Below are positions 35,346-43,968 of a stretch of 61,720 nt of DNA, piece after piece. Numbering within the stretch: position 1 is the first letter of the stretch; the number at the start of each line of letters is the position of its first letter. The notes beneath the pieces are model-generated. The model was not told the DNA's origin, ran no database searches, and saw nothing but the letters and a program-made list of their open reading frames with translations. The translations under genes and the position numbers were made by a program. The stretch is from contig NZ_LQZT01000011.1 of NCBI RefSeq assembly GCF_001703635.1, positions 5,841 to 67,560 on the forward strand. Reading direction: 5' to 3'. Source of the stretch: Parahoeflea olei (GTDB taxonomy: Bacteria > Pseudomonadota > Alphaproteobacteria > Rhizobiales > Rhizobiaceae).

Positions 35346-35975
35346 TCACGGGTAGTTCTCGTTGCGAAAGGCTGCCGTGGCCACCATCAGGTAATCGCGC
35401 GGCATCGACCCGTCCTTGCGGATATTGGTGATGAACGGCCGCACCAGGTCGGTCATCACTTCCCAACGGTAATAGGCCCGCACGATGTTGATGGATTGCG
35501 GCCCACCGGGCCTGTAGGCGAAGGAGGTCGGGTCGAGATCGGAGAACTGCTCGTTGCTGACCTTGGGAATATAGTTCGGGATGGCGGCGAAACTCGCAAA
35601 CTCGCGGACGTCGAGATAGAGCTTCCGGTCATCGGGATCTTCCGTCGCAGGGCATTTGATCATCAGGCTGATCTCGGCGCAGAACCTGGCGCGGAACTGC
35701 TCGGCGGTCAGGTCGGTGGTGCGGCCGAGGCCGTAGGTGATCTGGCCGGTGCGGATCTGCCGCCCCATGGTGTCGACCGCGTTTTCCAGCAATTGCTCGC
35801 CGGCAAAGGCGATGAAGGCCTCGATGGTCGCGAACACCAGAAGGAAGAAGGGAAAGGCGAGCAGCCCGAACTCGATGGCGGCGGTGCCGTCCCGGGACCG
35901 CCGCAAGCGGCCGGCAATCCGCGGCAACCGGCTTCGGAGCGCTCGCCGTGGACGGGCTTGGTCATCGAGTTTCAT
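35346..35975 (-). CDS. TadE-family pseudopilin
   Basis: About 209 residues. After a strongly basic N-terminus, R-D-G-T-A-A-I-E-F-G-L-L-A-F-P-F-F (residues ~28-44) is a textbook TadE prepilin segment with the Glu for methylation/assembly. The C-terminal ~150 residues are a periplasmic domain with a disulfide-capable pair (R-F-C-A-E...I-K-C-P). I prefer the ATG at 35975 because GGGAG is 7 bases upstream; an ATG at 35993 adds six residues. It is the first gene of the minus-strand minor pilin pair of the Tad locus. Confidence 0.87.
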   Translation of the reverse strand: MKLDDQARPRRALRSRLPRIAGRLRRSRDGTAAIEFGLLAFPFFLLVFATIEAFIAFAGEQLLENAVDTMGRQIRTGQITYGLGRTTDLTAEQFRARFCAEISLMIKCPATEDPDDRKLYLDVREFASFAAIPNYIPKVSNEQFSDLDPTSFAYRPGGPQSINIVRAYYRWEVMTDLVRPFITNIRKDGSMPRDYLMVATAAFRNENYP

Positions 35976-36132
35976 CTTCGGACTCCCGGACATGCAGTGT
36001 CACAAGCCGAAAATAGGACGAAGTCGTTGAATATTCGTAACGCGGTGCCTGTTCCATGGTCCCGCGTGGTTAACCAGCCATGAATCTGCGGGATGCCGCC
36101 GGGTGCCTCGGGCGCCTGTCGTCCGGACCCTC

Positions 36133-36546
36133 TCAGGGATTGGGCGCGGTCGCCTGCACATGCTCTTCGCAGGAGGGCGAGCAGGAATAGACCGACCGGC
36201 TGGTCTGCTTGAACACCCGCAGCGTGTTGGCCTCGTCGACACTGACCATGATGCGCTCATCGACGATGGCATTGCCGGTCTGGTCGAGGATGACCAGATT
36301 GGTGGTGCCGTAGGATTTGCCCGTCAGGATGATCGTCTGGGGATCGGACACCGCGACATCGGCCACACTCGCATTGCCGATGATCACCTTGGCGACAGGG
36401 CGATCGAGCTTGAGGATACGCGCATGGTCCATGAACACCCGTATCACGTCCTCGGCGCCATGGGCCGGAAGCGACGACGCAACCGCGAGCGCCAAGCCGC
36501 AAGCGACTTGCACAAACCGGCGCCGGGCAGGGATGGAATGGGTCAT
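36133..36546 (-). CDS. Stand-alone CpaC N-terminal-domain protein
   Basis: A 137-residue exported protein: signal peptide ~1-31 (ends L-P-A-H-G-A-E), then one pilus assembly N-terminal domain (residues ~32-110: V-A-K-V-I-I-G-N-A-S-V-A-D-V-A-V, T-G-K-S-Y-G-T-T-N-L-V-I-L-D). The same domain forms the N-terminus of the CpaC secretin encoded further along (A-H-D-I-L-V-A-D-P-S, F-G-K-T-V-G-Q-T-N-I-F-I-F). The C-terminus has two cysteines, C122 and C126. AAGGA precedes the ATG at 36546. It is divergent from flp by 458 bp. It may be a secretin accessory or pilotin-like factor in the periplasm; the role is inferred. Confidence 0.82.
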   Translation of the reverse strand: MTHSIPARRRFVQVACGLALAVASSLPAHGAEDVIRVFMDHARILKLDRPVAKVIIGNASVADVAVSDPQTIILTGKSYGTTNLVILDQTGNAIVDERIMVSVDEANTLRVFKQTSRSVYSCSPSCEEHVQATAPNP

Positions 36547-37004
36547 GCCGTTTCCTTCGGAACTGCGGAGATGGTCCCTAAAATCGCGCGGATTGGTGAA
36601 TGAAGCCTTAAGGCGGGCGCCGATACCACGAAATACCCTCGCTTTGACGCCATCAATGGAACAGGTGCGATGCCTCGGAGGCGAGGTCGGTCTCCCGGAC
36701 CGCGATTGCCGAGCGCCTCTGCGGGAAGAGCGAAGTGACCCGCTTTGGTTCGTGTCGCCCATCCCGGGCGCCCAGTCCGGCCTGTGGGATCTCGCCAACA
36801 AAGGGATTGCGTCGACAAGGCCGGGCAGAGGCGAGGATGCCGGCTGAGGATCTGTTAACCAGAATACCGGTGATGACCGGCTAAGCTTTTGCTAACCACA
36901 TTCATTAAGCAGATCGAAAAGACCTCACGATAGGGTGACCTCATCTGATCAACGGCAACGGTTGACGGAGTGCTGAACCCACTGTTTGGATTAAGGAGTA
37001 TCCC
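36547..37004. other. Divergent intergenic region upstream of flp
   Basis: This 458-bp stretch between the CpaC-N-domain gene (minus) and flp (plus) holds no convincing gene; the open frames in it have no family features. It turns AT-richer from about 36840. A GTTAACC motif is at 36854-36860, a CTAACC at 36892-36897 and TTAAG nearby. It should contain the flp promoter. I could not place a convincing -35/-10 pair. Confidence 0.6.
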
Positions 37005-37205
37005 ATGAAGAACATCATCGACCGCTTCGTCAAAGACGAATCCGGCGCCACCGCCATCGAATATGGCCTGATCGCCGCCCTCATCTCGGTCGCCCTGATC
37101 ACCGGCGCCACCACGCTCGGCAACACGCTGAACGCCCAGTTCCAGAGCCTGTCGGACAAGATGAACTCCGCGAACGACCTGCATACCCCAGCGGCTGGGG
37201 GCTGA
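37005..37205 (+). CDS. flp: Flp-family type IVb major pilin
   Basis: A 66-residue prepilin. The leader ends at G14, followed by A-T-A-I-E-Y-G-L-I-A-A-L-I, with Glu19 and Tyr20 in the Flp position (+5/+6) and a ~20-residue hydrophobic helix. CpaA encoded just downstream should cleave between G14 and A15. GGAG precedes the ATG. A strong terminator directly follows, so the pilin is probably made as a short abundant transcript separate from the assembly genes. Also called pilA or ctpA in related species. Confidence 0.96.
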   Translation: MKNIIDRFVKDESGATAIEYGLIAALISVALITGATTLGNTLNAQFQSLSDKMNSANDLHTPAAGG

Positions 37206-37235
37206 GACTGGTTTCTAAACCATTCAATCATGACA

Positions 37236-37262
37236 AAGCCGCCCCGGGGGGCGGCTTTTTTT
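37236..37262 (+). terminator. Rho-independent terminator after flp
   Basis: A GC-rich inverted repeat, AAGCCGCCCC / GGGGCGGCTT, directly followed by seven T residues, 30 bp after the flp stop codon. It separates the pilin transcript from cpaA. Confidence 0.93.
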
Positions 37263-37326
37263 GTGCGTTCATTGCTGTTTCTTAAGGTCTTCCAATTAGT
37301 CTCGGGTCGAGCTCAGGAGCAAGCCG

Positions 37327-37842
37327 ATGGTTGAAGCCGCGATTTTTGTCATTCTGCCGCTTTGCGTGGCCATGGCCGCGTTCTGCGATTTTATCTCGAT
37401 GAAAATCCCGAACCGCATTTCGATTATCCTGGTGGTGTCGTTCTTCATCGTCGCGCCCTTGAGCGGCATGGATCTGGCCACGTTCGGCTGGTCGGTTGTT
37501 GCAGCCCTTTGCGTTTTCGCCGGCGGTTTCGCCCTGTTCGCCCTCAACGTCATGGGCGGCGGGGATGCCAAGCTGTTGACGGCACTGGCATTCTGGTACG
37601 GGTTCAACGGCGATCTGGTGGCGCTGCTGGGCTTAACCGGCGTCTTTGGCGGCTTTCTGGCGCTGATCGTGCTGCTTATCCGCGCCAACCAGAACGTGCT
37701 CTTGATCGCGCCGCTGCCGATCCCGATGCATTTCTTCAAGGCCCGCGCCGGAATTCCCTATGGCGTGGCGATCGGGGCGGCGGCCTTCTCCACCTATCCC
37801 GATACCGCGATCTTCCAGGCCGCGCTCGCGCGGATGATTTGA
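37327..37842 (+). CDS. cpaA: Prepilin peptidase CpaA/TadV
   Basis: A 171-residue inner-membrane aspartic peptidase (A24 family, short form without the methylase domain). The two catalytic aspartates are recognisable: D21 in F-C-D-F-I-S-M-K-I-P-N and the Asp of M-G-G-G-D-A-K. About six hydrophobic helices. AGGAG lies upstream of the ATG. It processes Flp and the TadE-like proteins. It lies 122 bp after flp, past the terminator, so it needs its own promoter or read-through. Confidence 0.94.
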   Translation: MVEAAIFVILPLCVAMAAFCDFISMKIPNRISIILVVSFFIVAPLSGMDLATFGWSVVAALCVFAGGFALFALNVMGGGDAKLLTALAFWYGFNGDLVALLGLTGVFGGFLALIVLLIRANQNVLLIAPLPIPMHFFKARAGIPYGVAIGAAAFSTYPDTAIFQAALARMI

Positions 37843-37973
37843 ACCGCCTGCGCGGGCATCCACTCCCGATACCATTGCCGTCAGGCTGAAACTGCCGCAG
37901 CGCACCCGCGCTCTGTCAACGGGGGCCGGCGTCTGGCAGCTGCATCGGGGGGCGCGTGTTGCTGCAAGTTTGC

Positions 37974-38006
37974 GTTAACCCTGTTCGCTAGAGAGTCATT
38001 AACCAT
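37974..38006. promoter_or_regulatory. Paired TTAACC motifs upstream of cpaB
   Basis: GTTAACC at 37974-37980 and TTAACCAT at 37999-38006 lie 24-25 bp apart in an AT-rich stretch about 65-95 bp before cpaB. TTAACC is the half-site of the alphaproteobacterial cell-cycle regulator CtrA; the full TTAA-N7-TTAA form is not present. Similar motifs precede other units of this pilus locus. Assignment is inferential. Confidence 0.4.
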
Positions 38007-38068
38007 AATTACACGATTGCGCATGCATTCTGCGGCGAGCGTATCCCGTACTCGTCAGAGGAAGCAGC

Positions 38069-38875
38069 ATGAAACCCGCACGCGTCGTCATTATGGCAGT
38101 GGCCGTCCTGGCAGCAGCTCTGGCCGGGTATCTGGCCATGAACCTGACACCGACCGTCCAGGTCAATGAAATCGCTTCCGCGCCGGTCATCCAGAAGATG
38201 CCGACGATCGATGTGCTGGTGACCACTTCCAGCCTGCCGGTGGGCTCGCGGCTCAACGCCGAAACCATGCAGTGGAAGGGGTGGCCGGAGGATGGCCTCG
38301 TCGAGGGGCTGATCCGTCGCGACACCCGCCCAGAAGCCATCGACGAGCTGTCGGGCTCGGTCGTGCGTCTGCCGGTCTTTGCCGGCGAACCGCTCCGGGC
38401 CGAGAAGATCGTCGATTCCTCCGCGCGGATCATGTCGTCGCTGCTGCCCGCCGGCAAGCGCGCTGTCGCCACCGAGATCTCGGTCGCCACCAGCGCCGGC
38501 GGCTTCATTCTTCCCAACGACCGGGTGGACGTGATCATGGTGCGGCGGAAGACCGGTGCGGAAGGGTTCGTCACCGAGGTCATCCTGTCCAACATCCGGG
38601 TGCTGGCCATCGATCAGCGCATCGAGGAAGACGCCAACGGCAACCGCACCGCGGTGGGGACCACGGCGACGCTGGAGCTGACGCCGGAACAATCCAAGAT
38701 CATCTCCGTCGCCCAGCAGATGGCCGACCGGCTGACCCTTGTGCTGCGCAGCATCGCCGACGTTCAGGAACCGGACGTCGACGGGGCGAAATATCTCTTG
38801 AGCGGCGAAGATGGCTCGGCAGCCATCCAGCTGATCCGCTCTGGCACCATAACCGAAGTTGGCGCCACCAACTGA
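38069..38875 (+). CDS. cpaB: Flp pilus assembly protein CpaB/RcpC
   Basis: A 268-residue periplasmic protein with an N-terminal membrane segment (residues ~6-24). It carries an SAF domain (V-L-V-T-T-S-S-L-P-V-G-S-R-L-N-A, ~50-110) and the RcpC domain (A-T-E-I-S-V-A-T-S-A-G-G-F-I-L-P-N-D-R-V-D-V-I, ~135-157). CpaB interacts with the CpaC secretin and stabilises the outer-membrane channel. GAGGAAG precedes its ATG. First of eight closely packed assembly genes, with 8 bp to cpaC. Confidence 0.95.
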   Translation: MKPARVVIMAVAVLAAALAGYLAMNLTPTVQVNEIASAPVIQKMPTIDVLVTTSSLPVGSRLNAETMQWKGWPEDGLVEGLIRRDTRPEAIDELSGSVVRLPVFAGEPLRAEKIVDSSARIMSSLLPAGKRAVATEISVATSAGGFILPNDRVDVIMVRRKTGAEGFVTEVILSNIRVLAIDQRIEEDANGNRTAVGTTATLELTPEQSKIISVAQQMADRLTLVLRSIADVQEPDVDGAKYLLSGEDGSAAIQLIRSGTITEVGATN

Positions 38876-38883
38876 AGCGGAGA

Positions 38884-40368
38884 ATGAACGTGCGTCACAT
38901 TTCAAAATCGCTCCTGTCTTCCATCTTCGGTCTTGCCCTGGCCGGAGCAACCGTCTTCACGGGCCTCGGACTGGACCCTGCCACCGGCGGCTTCCTGTCC
39001 ACGGCCCAGGCGGCCGAAAGCGTCATCCGGATCACCCATACCGGTCCCGGCGTCACCAAACGGGTCAAGCTCGGCCTCAACAAGGCGATCGTGATCGACC
39101 TGCCGACCGATGCCCACGATATCCTGGTGGCCGATCCGAGCCTTGCCGACGCGGTTACCCGCACCTCGCGCAGGATGTATCTGTTCGGCAAGACCGTGGG
39201 CCAGACCAACATCTTCATCTTCGGCCCCGGCGGCGAAGAGATCGTCGCCATCGATCTGGAGATCGAACGCGATGTTTCCGGCCTGCAGGCGCATCTGGCC
39301 CGCTTCCTTCCCGACTCGGACATCCGGGTCGAGATCATTTCCGACAATATCGTGCTCACCGGCTCGGTGCGCACGCCGCAGGACGCGGCCCAGGCAGCCA
39401 ACCTGGCGCAGATCTTCCTGACCGGGGGCGAGGCGACGACGCGCGAGATCACTGCCGCCGGCACCGAGGGCGGGACCTCGGCGATCTTTGCGGAAGGTCG
39501 TCAGAAATCGCAGATCGTCAACCTGCTCAAGATCGACGGCGAGGACCAGGTGACGCTCAAGATCACGGTCGCGGAAGTCAGCCGCGAAGTGCTCAAGCAG
39601 CTCGGCTTCAACAATTCCGTGTCCAACAGCTCCGGCGTCGACGTTCTCACGCTCAACAACGCCGCTGAGATTGCTTCCGGCGGGATCAGCGGCACGCTGA
39701 CGGGCTCGATCGGCAAATACGGCATCCAGAGCGTGCTCAACGCCATGGAGCAGGCCAAGGTCATCCGCATGCTGGCCGAACCCAGCCTGACCGCCATTTC
39801 CGGTGAAAGCGCAGCCTTCACCTCTGGCGGCGAGATCCTGCGCAACGTCTATCAGCCGGACGGCTCGATCGCGACCGAAAGCTACGAATATGGCATCAAG
39901 CTCGATTTCACCCCGGTCGTGCTTTCGGCGGGGCGCATCAGCCTCAAGATCAACACCGAGGTTTCCGAGCCGTTGACCGAGGGCAACACCACGGAATTCC
40001 GCAAGCGGCAGATCGAGACATCGGTCGAGCTTCCGTCCGGCGGCTCGATCGCGCTCGCGGGCCTTGTGCGCGACAACGTGCAGCAGGACACGCAAGGCGT
40101 CCCCGGGGCGAGCAAGATCCCCGTGTTCGGCACGATGTTCCGCAGCAAGTCCTATTCCCGCGCCGAGACCGAGCTGGTGGTGATCGCCACGCCGTATCTG
40201 GTCAAGCCGGTCGCCCGCAATGCGCTGGCGCGTCCGGACGACAATTTCAACCCGCCCAGCGATGGCGCAGGCTTCTTCCTTGGACGGGTCAACCGCGTCT
40301 ACGGCCACATGGAAACCGATCTCAAGCCCGGTCGCTATCACGGCGTCGTCGGCTTCATCTACAAGTGA
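38884..40368 (+). CDS. cpaC: Flp pilus outer-membrane secretin CpaC/RcpA
   Basis: A 494-residue secretin. Signal peptide (~1-43), pilus assembly N-domain (~47-120), a BON-like domain (D-I-R-V-E-I-I-S-D-N-I-V-L-T-G-S-V, ~137-160), then the T2SS/T3SS secretin barrel (V-L-N-A-M-E-Q-A-K-V-I-R-M-L-A-E-P-S, V-P-G-A-S-K-I-P-V-F-G near the end). It forms the pore for the Flp pilus. The start is either the ATG at 38884, close to GGAG, or a GTG at 38890, which has better (7-base) spacing. It is followed after 14 bp by cpaD. Confidence 0.95.
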   Translation: MNVRHISKSLLSSIFGLALAGATVFTGLGLDPATGGFLSTAQAAESVIRITHTGPGVTKRVKLGLNKAIVIDLPTDAHDILVADPSLADAVTRTSRRMYLFGKTVGQTNIFIFGPGGEEIVAIDLEIERDVSGLQAHLARFLPDSDIRVEIISDNIVLTGSVRTPQDAAQAANLAQIFLTGGEATTREITAAGTEGGTSAIFAEGRQKSQIVNLLKIDGEDQVTLKITVAEVSREVLKQLGFNNSVSNSSGVDVLTLNNAAEIASGGISGTLTGSIGKYGIQSVLNAMEQAKVIRMLAEPSLTAISGESAAFTSGGEILRNVYQPDGSIATESYEYGIKLDFTPVVLSAGRISLKINTEVSEPLTEGNTTEFRKRQIETSVELPSGGSIALAGLVRDNVQQDTQGVPGASKIPVFGTMFRSKSYSRAETELVVIATPYLVKPVARNALARPDDNFNPPSDGAGFFLGRVNRVYGHMETDLKPGRYHGVVGFIYK

Positions 40369-40382
40369 TCAGGGGACATCCG

Positions 40383-41096
40383 ATGCAAACCAATACCTTT
40401 GCCCATTCGTGCCCCGATCAGGACCGCCTGCGCCGCCGCGTTGGCTGGCCGCGACCGGCCGCCCTCTCGCTCTGCCTGGTCACGCTTTTCCTTTCCGGCT
40501 GCGCCGGATACGGCCCCTCCAGCATTACCGTCGGTTCGATTCCGGACGACTACCGGACCAATCACCCGATCATCGTTGCGGAGAAGGAGCACAGCTTCGA
40601 CCTGCCGGTGGGCTCGGGAGACCGCAAGCTGACGGTCGCCATGCGCGAGGCGGTGCGCGGTGTTGCCAGCAACTACCGGGCCAACGCCTCCGGTGCGGTG
40701 CGCATCATCGCCCCTTCGGGCTCGCTCGATGCCGGCGCCGCCCAGCGAATGGCGGGCGAGGTGGCCGAGGTCTTGCGCTCCGAAGGCATCCCGCGTGACC
40801 GCATCATCACGAGCTACTACCAGGCCGGGAGCGGCGGCGACGCCGCACCCATTCGCATCAGCTATCTCGCCATCACCGCCTCGACCAACGAATGCGGGCG
40901 CTGGCCCGAGGACATGCTCGCCAACAGCGCGGACAACAAGCACTACGCCAATTTCGGCTGTGCCTCGCAGAACAACCTGGCTGCCCAGATCGCCAATCCC
41001 GGCGATCTGCTGAACCCGCGCGGAAGCACGGCGATCGACGCGACCCGTCGCGCGAACGCCATCGATGCCTATCGTCAGAACGGTGCCGCGCTTTGA
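40383..41096 (+). CDS. cpaD: Pilus assembly lipoprotein CpaD
   Basis: A 237-residue protein with a lipoprotein signal: basic start, hydrophobic segment, and lipobox L-F-L-S-G-C near residue 40. The family segments D-Y-R-T-N-H-P-I-I-V-A-E (~58-69) and E-C-G-R-W-P-E-D (~178-185, with C-A-S further on, probably a disulfide) match CpaD/RcpB. It is thought to assist secretin assembly. The ATG at 40383 is preceded by AGGGGA; a GTG six codons upstream is possible. Confidence 0.93.
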   Translation: MQTNTFAHSCPDQDRLRRRVGWPRPAALSLCLVTLFLSGCAGYGPSSITVGSIPDDYRTNHPIIVAEKEHSFDLPVGSGDRKLTVAMREAVRGVASNYRANASGAVRIIAPSGSLDAGAAQRMAGEVAEVLRSEGIPRDRIITSYYQAGSGGDAAPIRISYLAITASTNECGRWPEDMLANSADNKHYANFGCASQNNLAAQIANPGDLLNPRGSTAIDATRRANAIDAYRQNGAAL

Positions 41097-41136
41097 CGCA
41101 CCGCAACGCCCAAGCAGTGAAAGCAGGACAAGGCAG

Positions 41137-42423
41137 ATGACCAACCTTGACTACGAAATCGAGCAGGACCCGCGGCAGGAAGCGCCGGAGCCCGTTTCCG
41201 AGCGCGCCGAATTCGACCGCATCCGCCCGCTGCCGCGGATCTCGGTGCATGCTTTCGTCGAATCGGATGGCCTGGCCAAGACCATGGAACGCTGCGCCCA
41301 GGACCGGCGCATGGCCAAGGTCAACCTGCGCATCAATTCGGGCGGCGTCTCGGCGGCGACCAACATGTTCGCCGGCTCGCCCACGCCCAACCTGCTGATC
41401 CTGGAAACCCGGGCCGACGCCCGCACGCTGATCGGCGAACTCGGCGACCTGGCCGAAGTCTGCGACCCCGACACGCGGGTGGTGGTGGTCGGCCATGTCA
41501 ACGACGTCGCGCTCTACCGCGACCTGGTGCGCAACGGCGTGTCCGAATACATCGTCGCGCCGGTCTCGATGGCGGACCTGATCGGGGTCATCTCGGCGAT
41601 CTTCGTCGATCCCGAAGCCGCTCCGCTCGGCCGCTCGATCGCCTTTGTCGGCGCCAAGGGCGGCGTCGGCTCCTCCACCATCGCCCACAATTGCGCCTGG
41701 AGCATCTCCAGCCTGTTCTCGAGCGAGGTGATCCTCGCCGATCTCGATCTCGCCTTCGGGACCGCGAACCTGAATTTCGACAACGACCCCACGCAAGGCA
41801 TTGCCGAGGCGGTCTATTCGCCCGACCGGCTTGACGAGGTGTTCCTCGACCGCCTGCTGGCCAAGTGCTCGGAGCACCTGTCCATGCTGGCGGCGCCGTC
41901 GATGCTCGACCGCACCTATGATTTTTCGGGCGACGTGTTCCTGCCGATCCTCGACATCATCCAGCGCAACGCGCCGGTCTCCGTGCTCGACGTGCCGCAT
42001 GTCTGGACCGAGTGGAGCCGAAAGGTGCTGTGCGCGGCCGACGAGATCGTGGTCACCGCGACCCCGGATCTCGCCAACCTGCGCAACACGAAGAACCTGT
42101 TCGATACCTTGCGCAAATTGCGGCCCAACGACCGCCAGCCGCTGCTCATCCTCAACCAGGTCGGCATGGCCAAGCGGCCGGAAATCGCCCCCGACGTGTT
42201 CTGCGATCCGCTCGACATCGAGCCGCTGGCGATCATCCCCTTCGATGCCGCGCTGTTCGGCGAGGCGGCCAATTCAGGCCTCATGATCGGTGAATCGGCG
42301 GCCAGGTCCCCGGTCGCCGAAGCCATGTCGCAGATCGCCCATGTCGTCACCGGCCGGGCGGAGGCGAGAAAGCGCAAGAAGGCGGGGCTGTCGTCGCTGA
42401 TGGGCCTGCTGGGCCGCAAGTAA
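41137..42423 (+). CDS. cpaE: Pilus localisation ATPase CpaE/TadZ
   Basis: A 428-residue ParA/MinD-superfamily protein. An atypical receiver domain (~36-150) lacks most phosphorylation residues, and the ATPase domain starts with A-F-V-G-A-K-G-G-V-G-S-S-T-I (~168-181), where the deviant Walker A retains the signature lysine but ends S-S instead of K-T/S. CpaE/TadZ marks the cell pole and recruits the Tad machinery. The ATG at 41137 follows AAGGC. It ends with a basic tail (R-K-R-K-K). Confidence 0.93.
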   Translation: MTNLDYEIEQDPRQEAPEPVSERAEFDRIRPLPRISVHAFVESDGLAKTMERCAQDRRMAKVNLRINSGGVSAATNMFAGSPTPNLLILETRADARTLIGELGDLAEVCDPDTRVVVVGHVNDVALYRDLVRNGVSEYIVAPVSMADLIGVISAIFVDPEAAPLGRSIAFVGAKGGVGSSTIAHNCAWSISSLFSSEVILADLDLAFGTANLNFDNDPTQGIAEAVYSPDRLDEVFLDRLLAKCSEHLSMLAAPSMLDRTYDFSGDVFLPILDIIQRNAPVSVLDVPHVWTEWSRKVLCAADEIVVTATPDLANLRNTKNLFDTLRKLRPNDRQPLLILNQVGMAKRPEIAPDVFCDPLDIEPLAIIPFDAALFGEAANSGLMIGESAARSPVAEAMSQIAHVVTGRAEARKRKKAGLSSLMGLLGRK

Positions 42424-42447
42424 ACAGGGAAGTCTGGAGTAAGCACC

Positions 42448-43956
42448 ATGTTCGGCAAACGCAGCAACGATGGATCGGGCAAGCCGCTACCCGCCCCCTC
42501 GGCCAGGCCGATGGTCCATGCCGAGGCGCAGGCGATGCCGATGCCTGACGCCCGACCGGCGATGCAGGCGAGCGCACCGCAGACGCCGCTGGCGGCGGAC
42601 GCCGTTGCCAAGCCGGTGCAGCAGCCGGTTCCGCGCCGCGAGGAACCGCCGGTCAAGCGCAAGGCGGCCCGCAACGAAGCCTATTACGACACCAAGAGCC
42701 AGGTCTTCACCGCCCTGATCGACACCATCGACCTGTCGCAACTTGCCAAGCTCGACGGCGAAAGCGCGCGCGAGGAAATCCGCGACATCGTCAACGACAT
42801 CATCACCATCAAGAATTTCGCGCTCTCGATCGCCGAGCAGGAGGAACTGCTCGACGACATCTGCAACGACGTTCTGGGCTATGGCCCGCTCGAACCTCTG
42901 CTGGCGCGCGACGACATCGCCGACATCATGGTCAACGGTGCGGGCCGGACCTATATCGAAGTCGCCGGGAAGGTTCAGGAGACCGATATCCGGTTCCGCG
43001 ACAACAGCCAGCTTCTGTCGATCTGCCAGCGCATCGTCAGCCAGGTCGGCCGCCGCGTGGACGAATCCTCGCCGATCTGCGACGCCCGCCTGCCGGACGG
43101 CTCCCGCGTCAACGTGATCGCGCCGCCGCTCGCCATCGACGGCACCGCGCTCACCATCCGCAAGTTCAAGAAGGACAAGCTCACGCTCGACCAGCTCGTC
43201 AGGTTCGGCGCGATCACGCCCGAGGGGGCGGCTGTCCTGCAGATCATCGGCCGCGTGCGCTGCAATGTGGTCATCTCCGGCGGTACCGGTTCGGGCAAGA
43301 CCACGCTGCTCAACTGCCTGACGGCCTATATCGACGGCGATGAGCGCATCATCACCTGCGAGGACTCGGCGGAACTGCAGCTGCAGCAGCCGCATGTGGT
43401 GCGGCTTGAAACCCGCCCGCCCAATATCGAGGGCGAGGGCGAGATCACCATGCGCGACCTGATCAAGAACTGCCTGCGCATGCGGCCCGAGCGGATCATC
43501 GTCGGCGAGGTGCGCGGGCCCGAGGTGTTCGACCTTCTGCAGGCGATGAACACCGGCCACGACGGCTCGATGGGCACGATCCACGCCAACTCGCCGCGGG
43601 AATGCCTGAGCCGAATGGAATCGATGATCGCCATGGGCGGATACGCGCTGCCTGCCAAGACCGTGCGCGAGATCATTTCCGGATCGGTCGACGTGGTCAT
43701 CCAGGCCGCCCGCCTGCGCGATGGCTCGCGCCGCATCACCCACATCACCGAGGTCGTCGGCATGGAGGGCGACGTCATCATCACCCAGGATCTCATGAAA
43801 TACGAGATGATGGGTGAGGATGCGAACGGCAACATCATTGGCGAGCACCGGTCGACCGGCATCGGCCGTCCGAATTTCTGGGACCGTGCCCGCTATTACG
43901 GCGAGGAAAAGCGGCTCGCGGCCTCCCTCGACGCCATGGAAAAAATCACCTCTTAA
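42448..43956 (+). CDS. cpaF: Tad secretion ATPase CpaF/TadA
   Basis: A 502-residue hexameric ATPase of the VirB11/PulE superfamily. A Pro/Ala-rich ~75-residue N-terminus precedes the N1 domain. Walker [11 protein letters not shown] (~277-286), the Asp box D-S-A-E-L-Q, Walker [12 protein letters not shown] (~350) and the His box [11 protein letters not shown] are all intact. It powers both extension and retraction of Flp pili in cytoplasmic contact with TadB/TadC, which follow. Confidence 0.97.
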   Translation: MFGKRSNDGSGKPLPAPSARPMVHAEAQAMPMPDARPAMQASAPQTPLAADAVAKPVQQPVPRREEPPVKRKAARNEAYYDTKSQVFTALIDTIDLSQLAKLDGESAREEIRDIVNDIITIKNFALSIAEQEELLDDICNDVLGYGPLEPLLARDDIADIMVNGAGRTYIEVAGKVQETDIRFRDNSQLLSICQRIVSQVGRRVDESSPICDARLPDGSRVNVIAPPLAIDGTALTIRKFKKDKLTLDQLVRFGAITPEGAAVLQIIGRVRCNVVISGGTGSGKTTLLNCLTAYIDGDERIITCEDSAELQLQQPHVVRLETRPPNIEGEGEITMRDLIKNCLRMRPERIIVGEVRGPEVFDLLQAMNTGHDGSMGTIHANSPRECLSRMESMIAMGGYALPAKTVREIISGSVDVVIQAARLRDGSRRITHITEVVGMEGDVIITQDLMKYEMMGEDANGNIIGEHRSTGIGRPNFWDRARYYGEEKRLAASLDAMEKITS

Positions 43957-43968
43957 GGAGACGCTGGC

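Noticed and set aside
36840..37004. A full CtrA box (TTAA-N7-TTAA) upstream of flp
   Set aside because: Only half-sites were found; the closest pair has a 9-base gap and mismatches.
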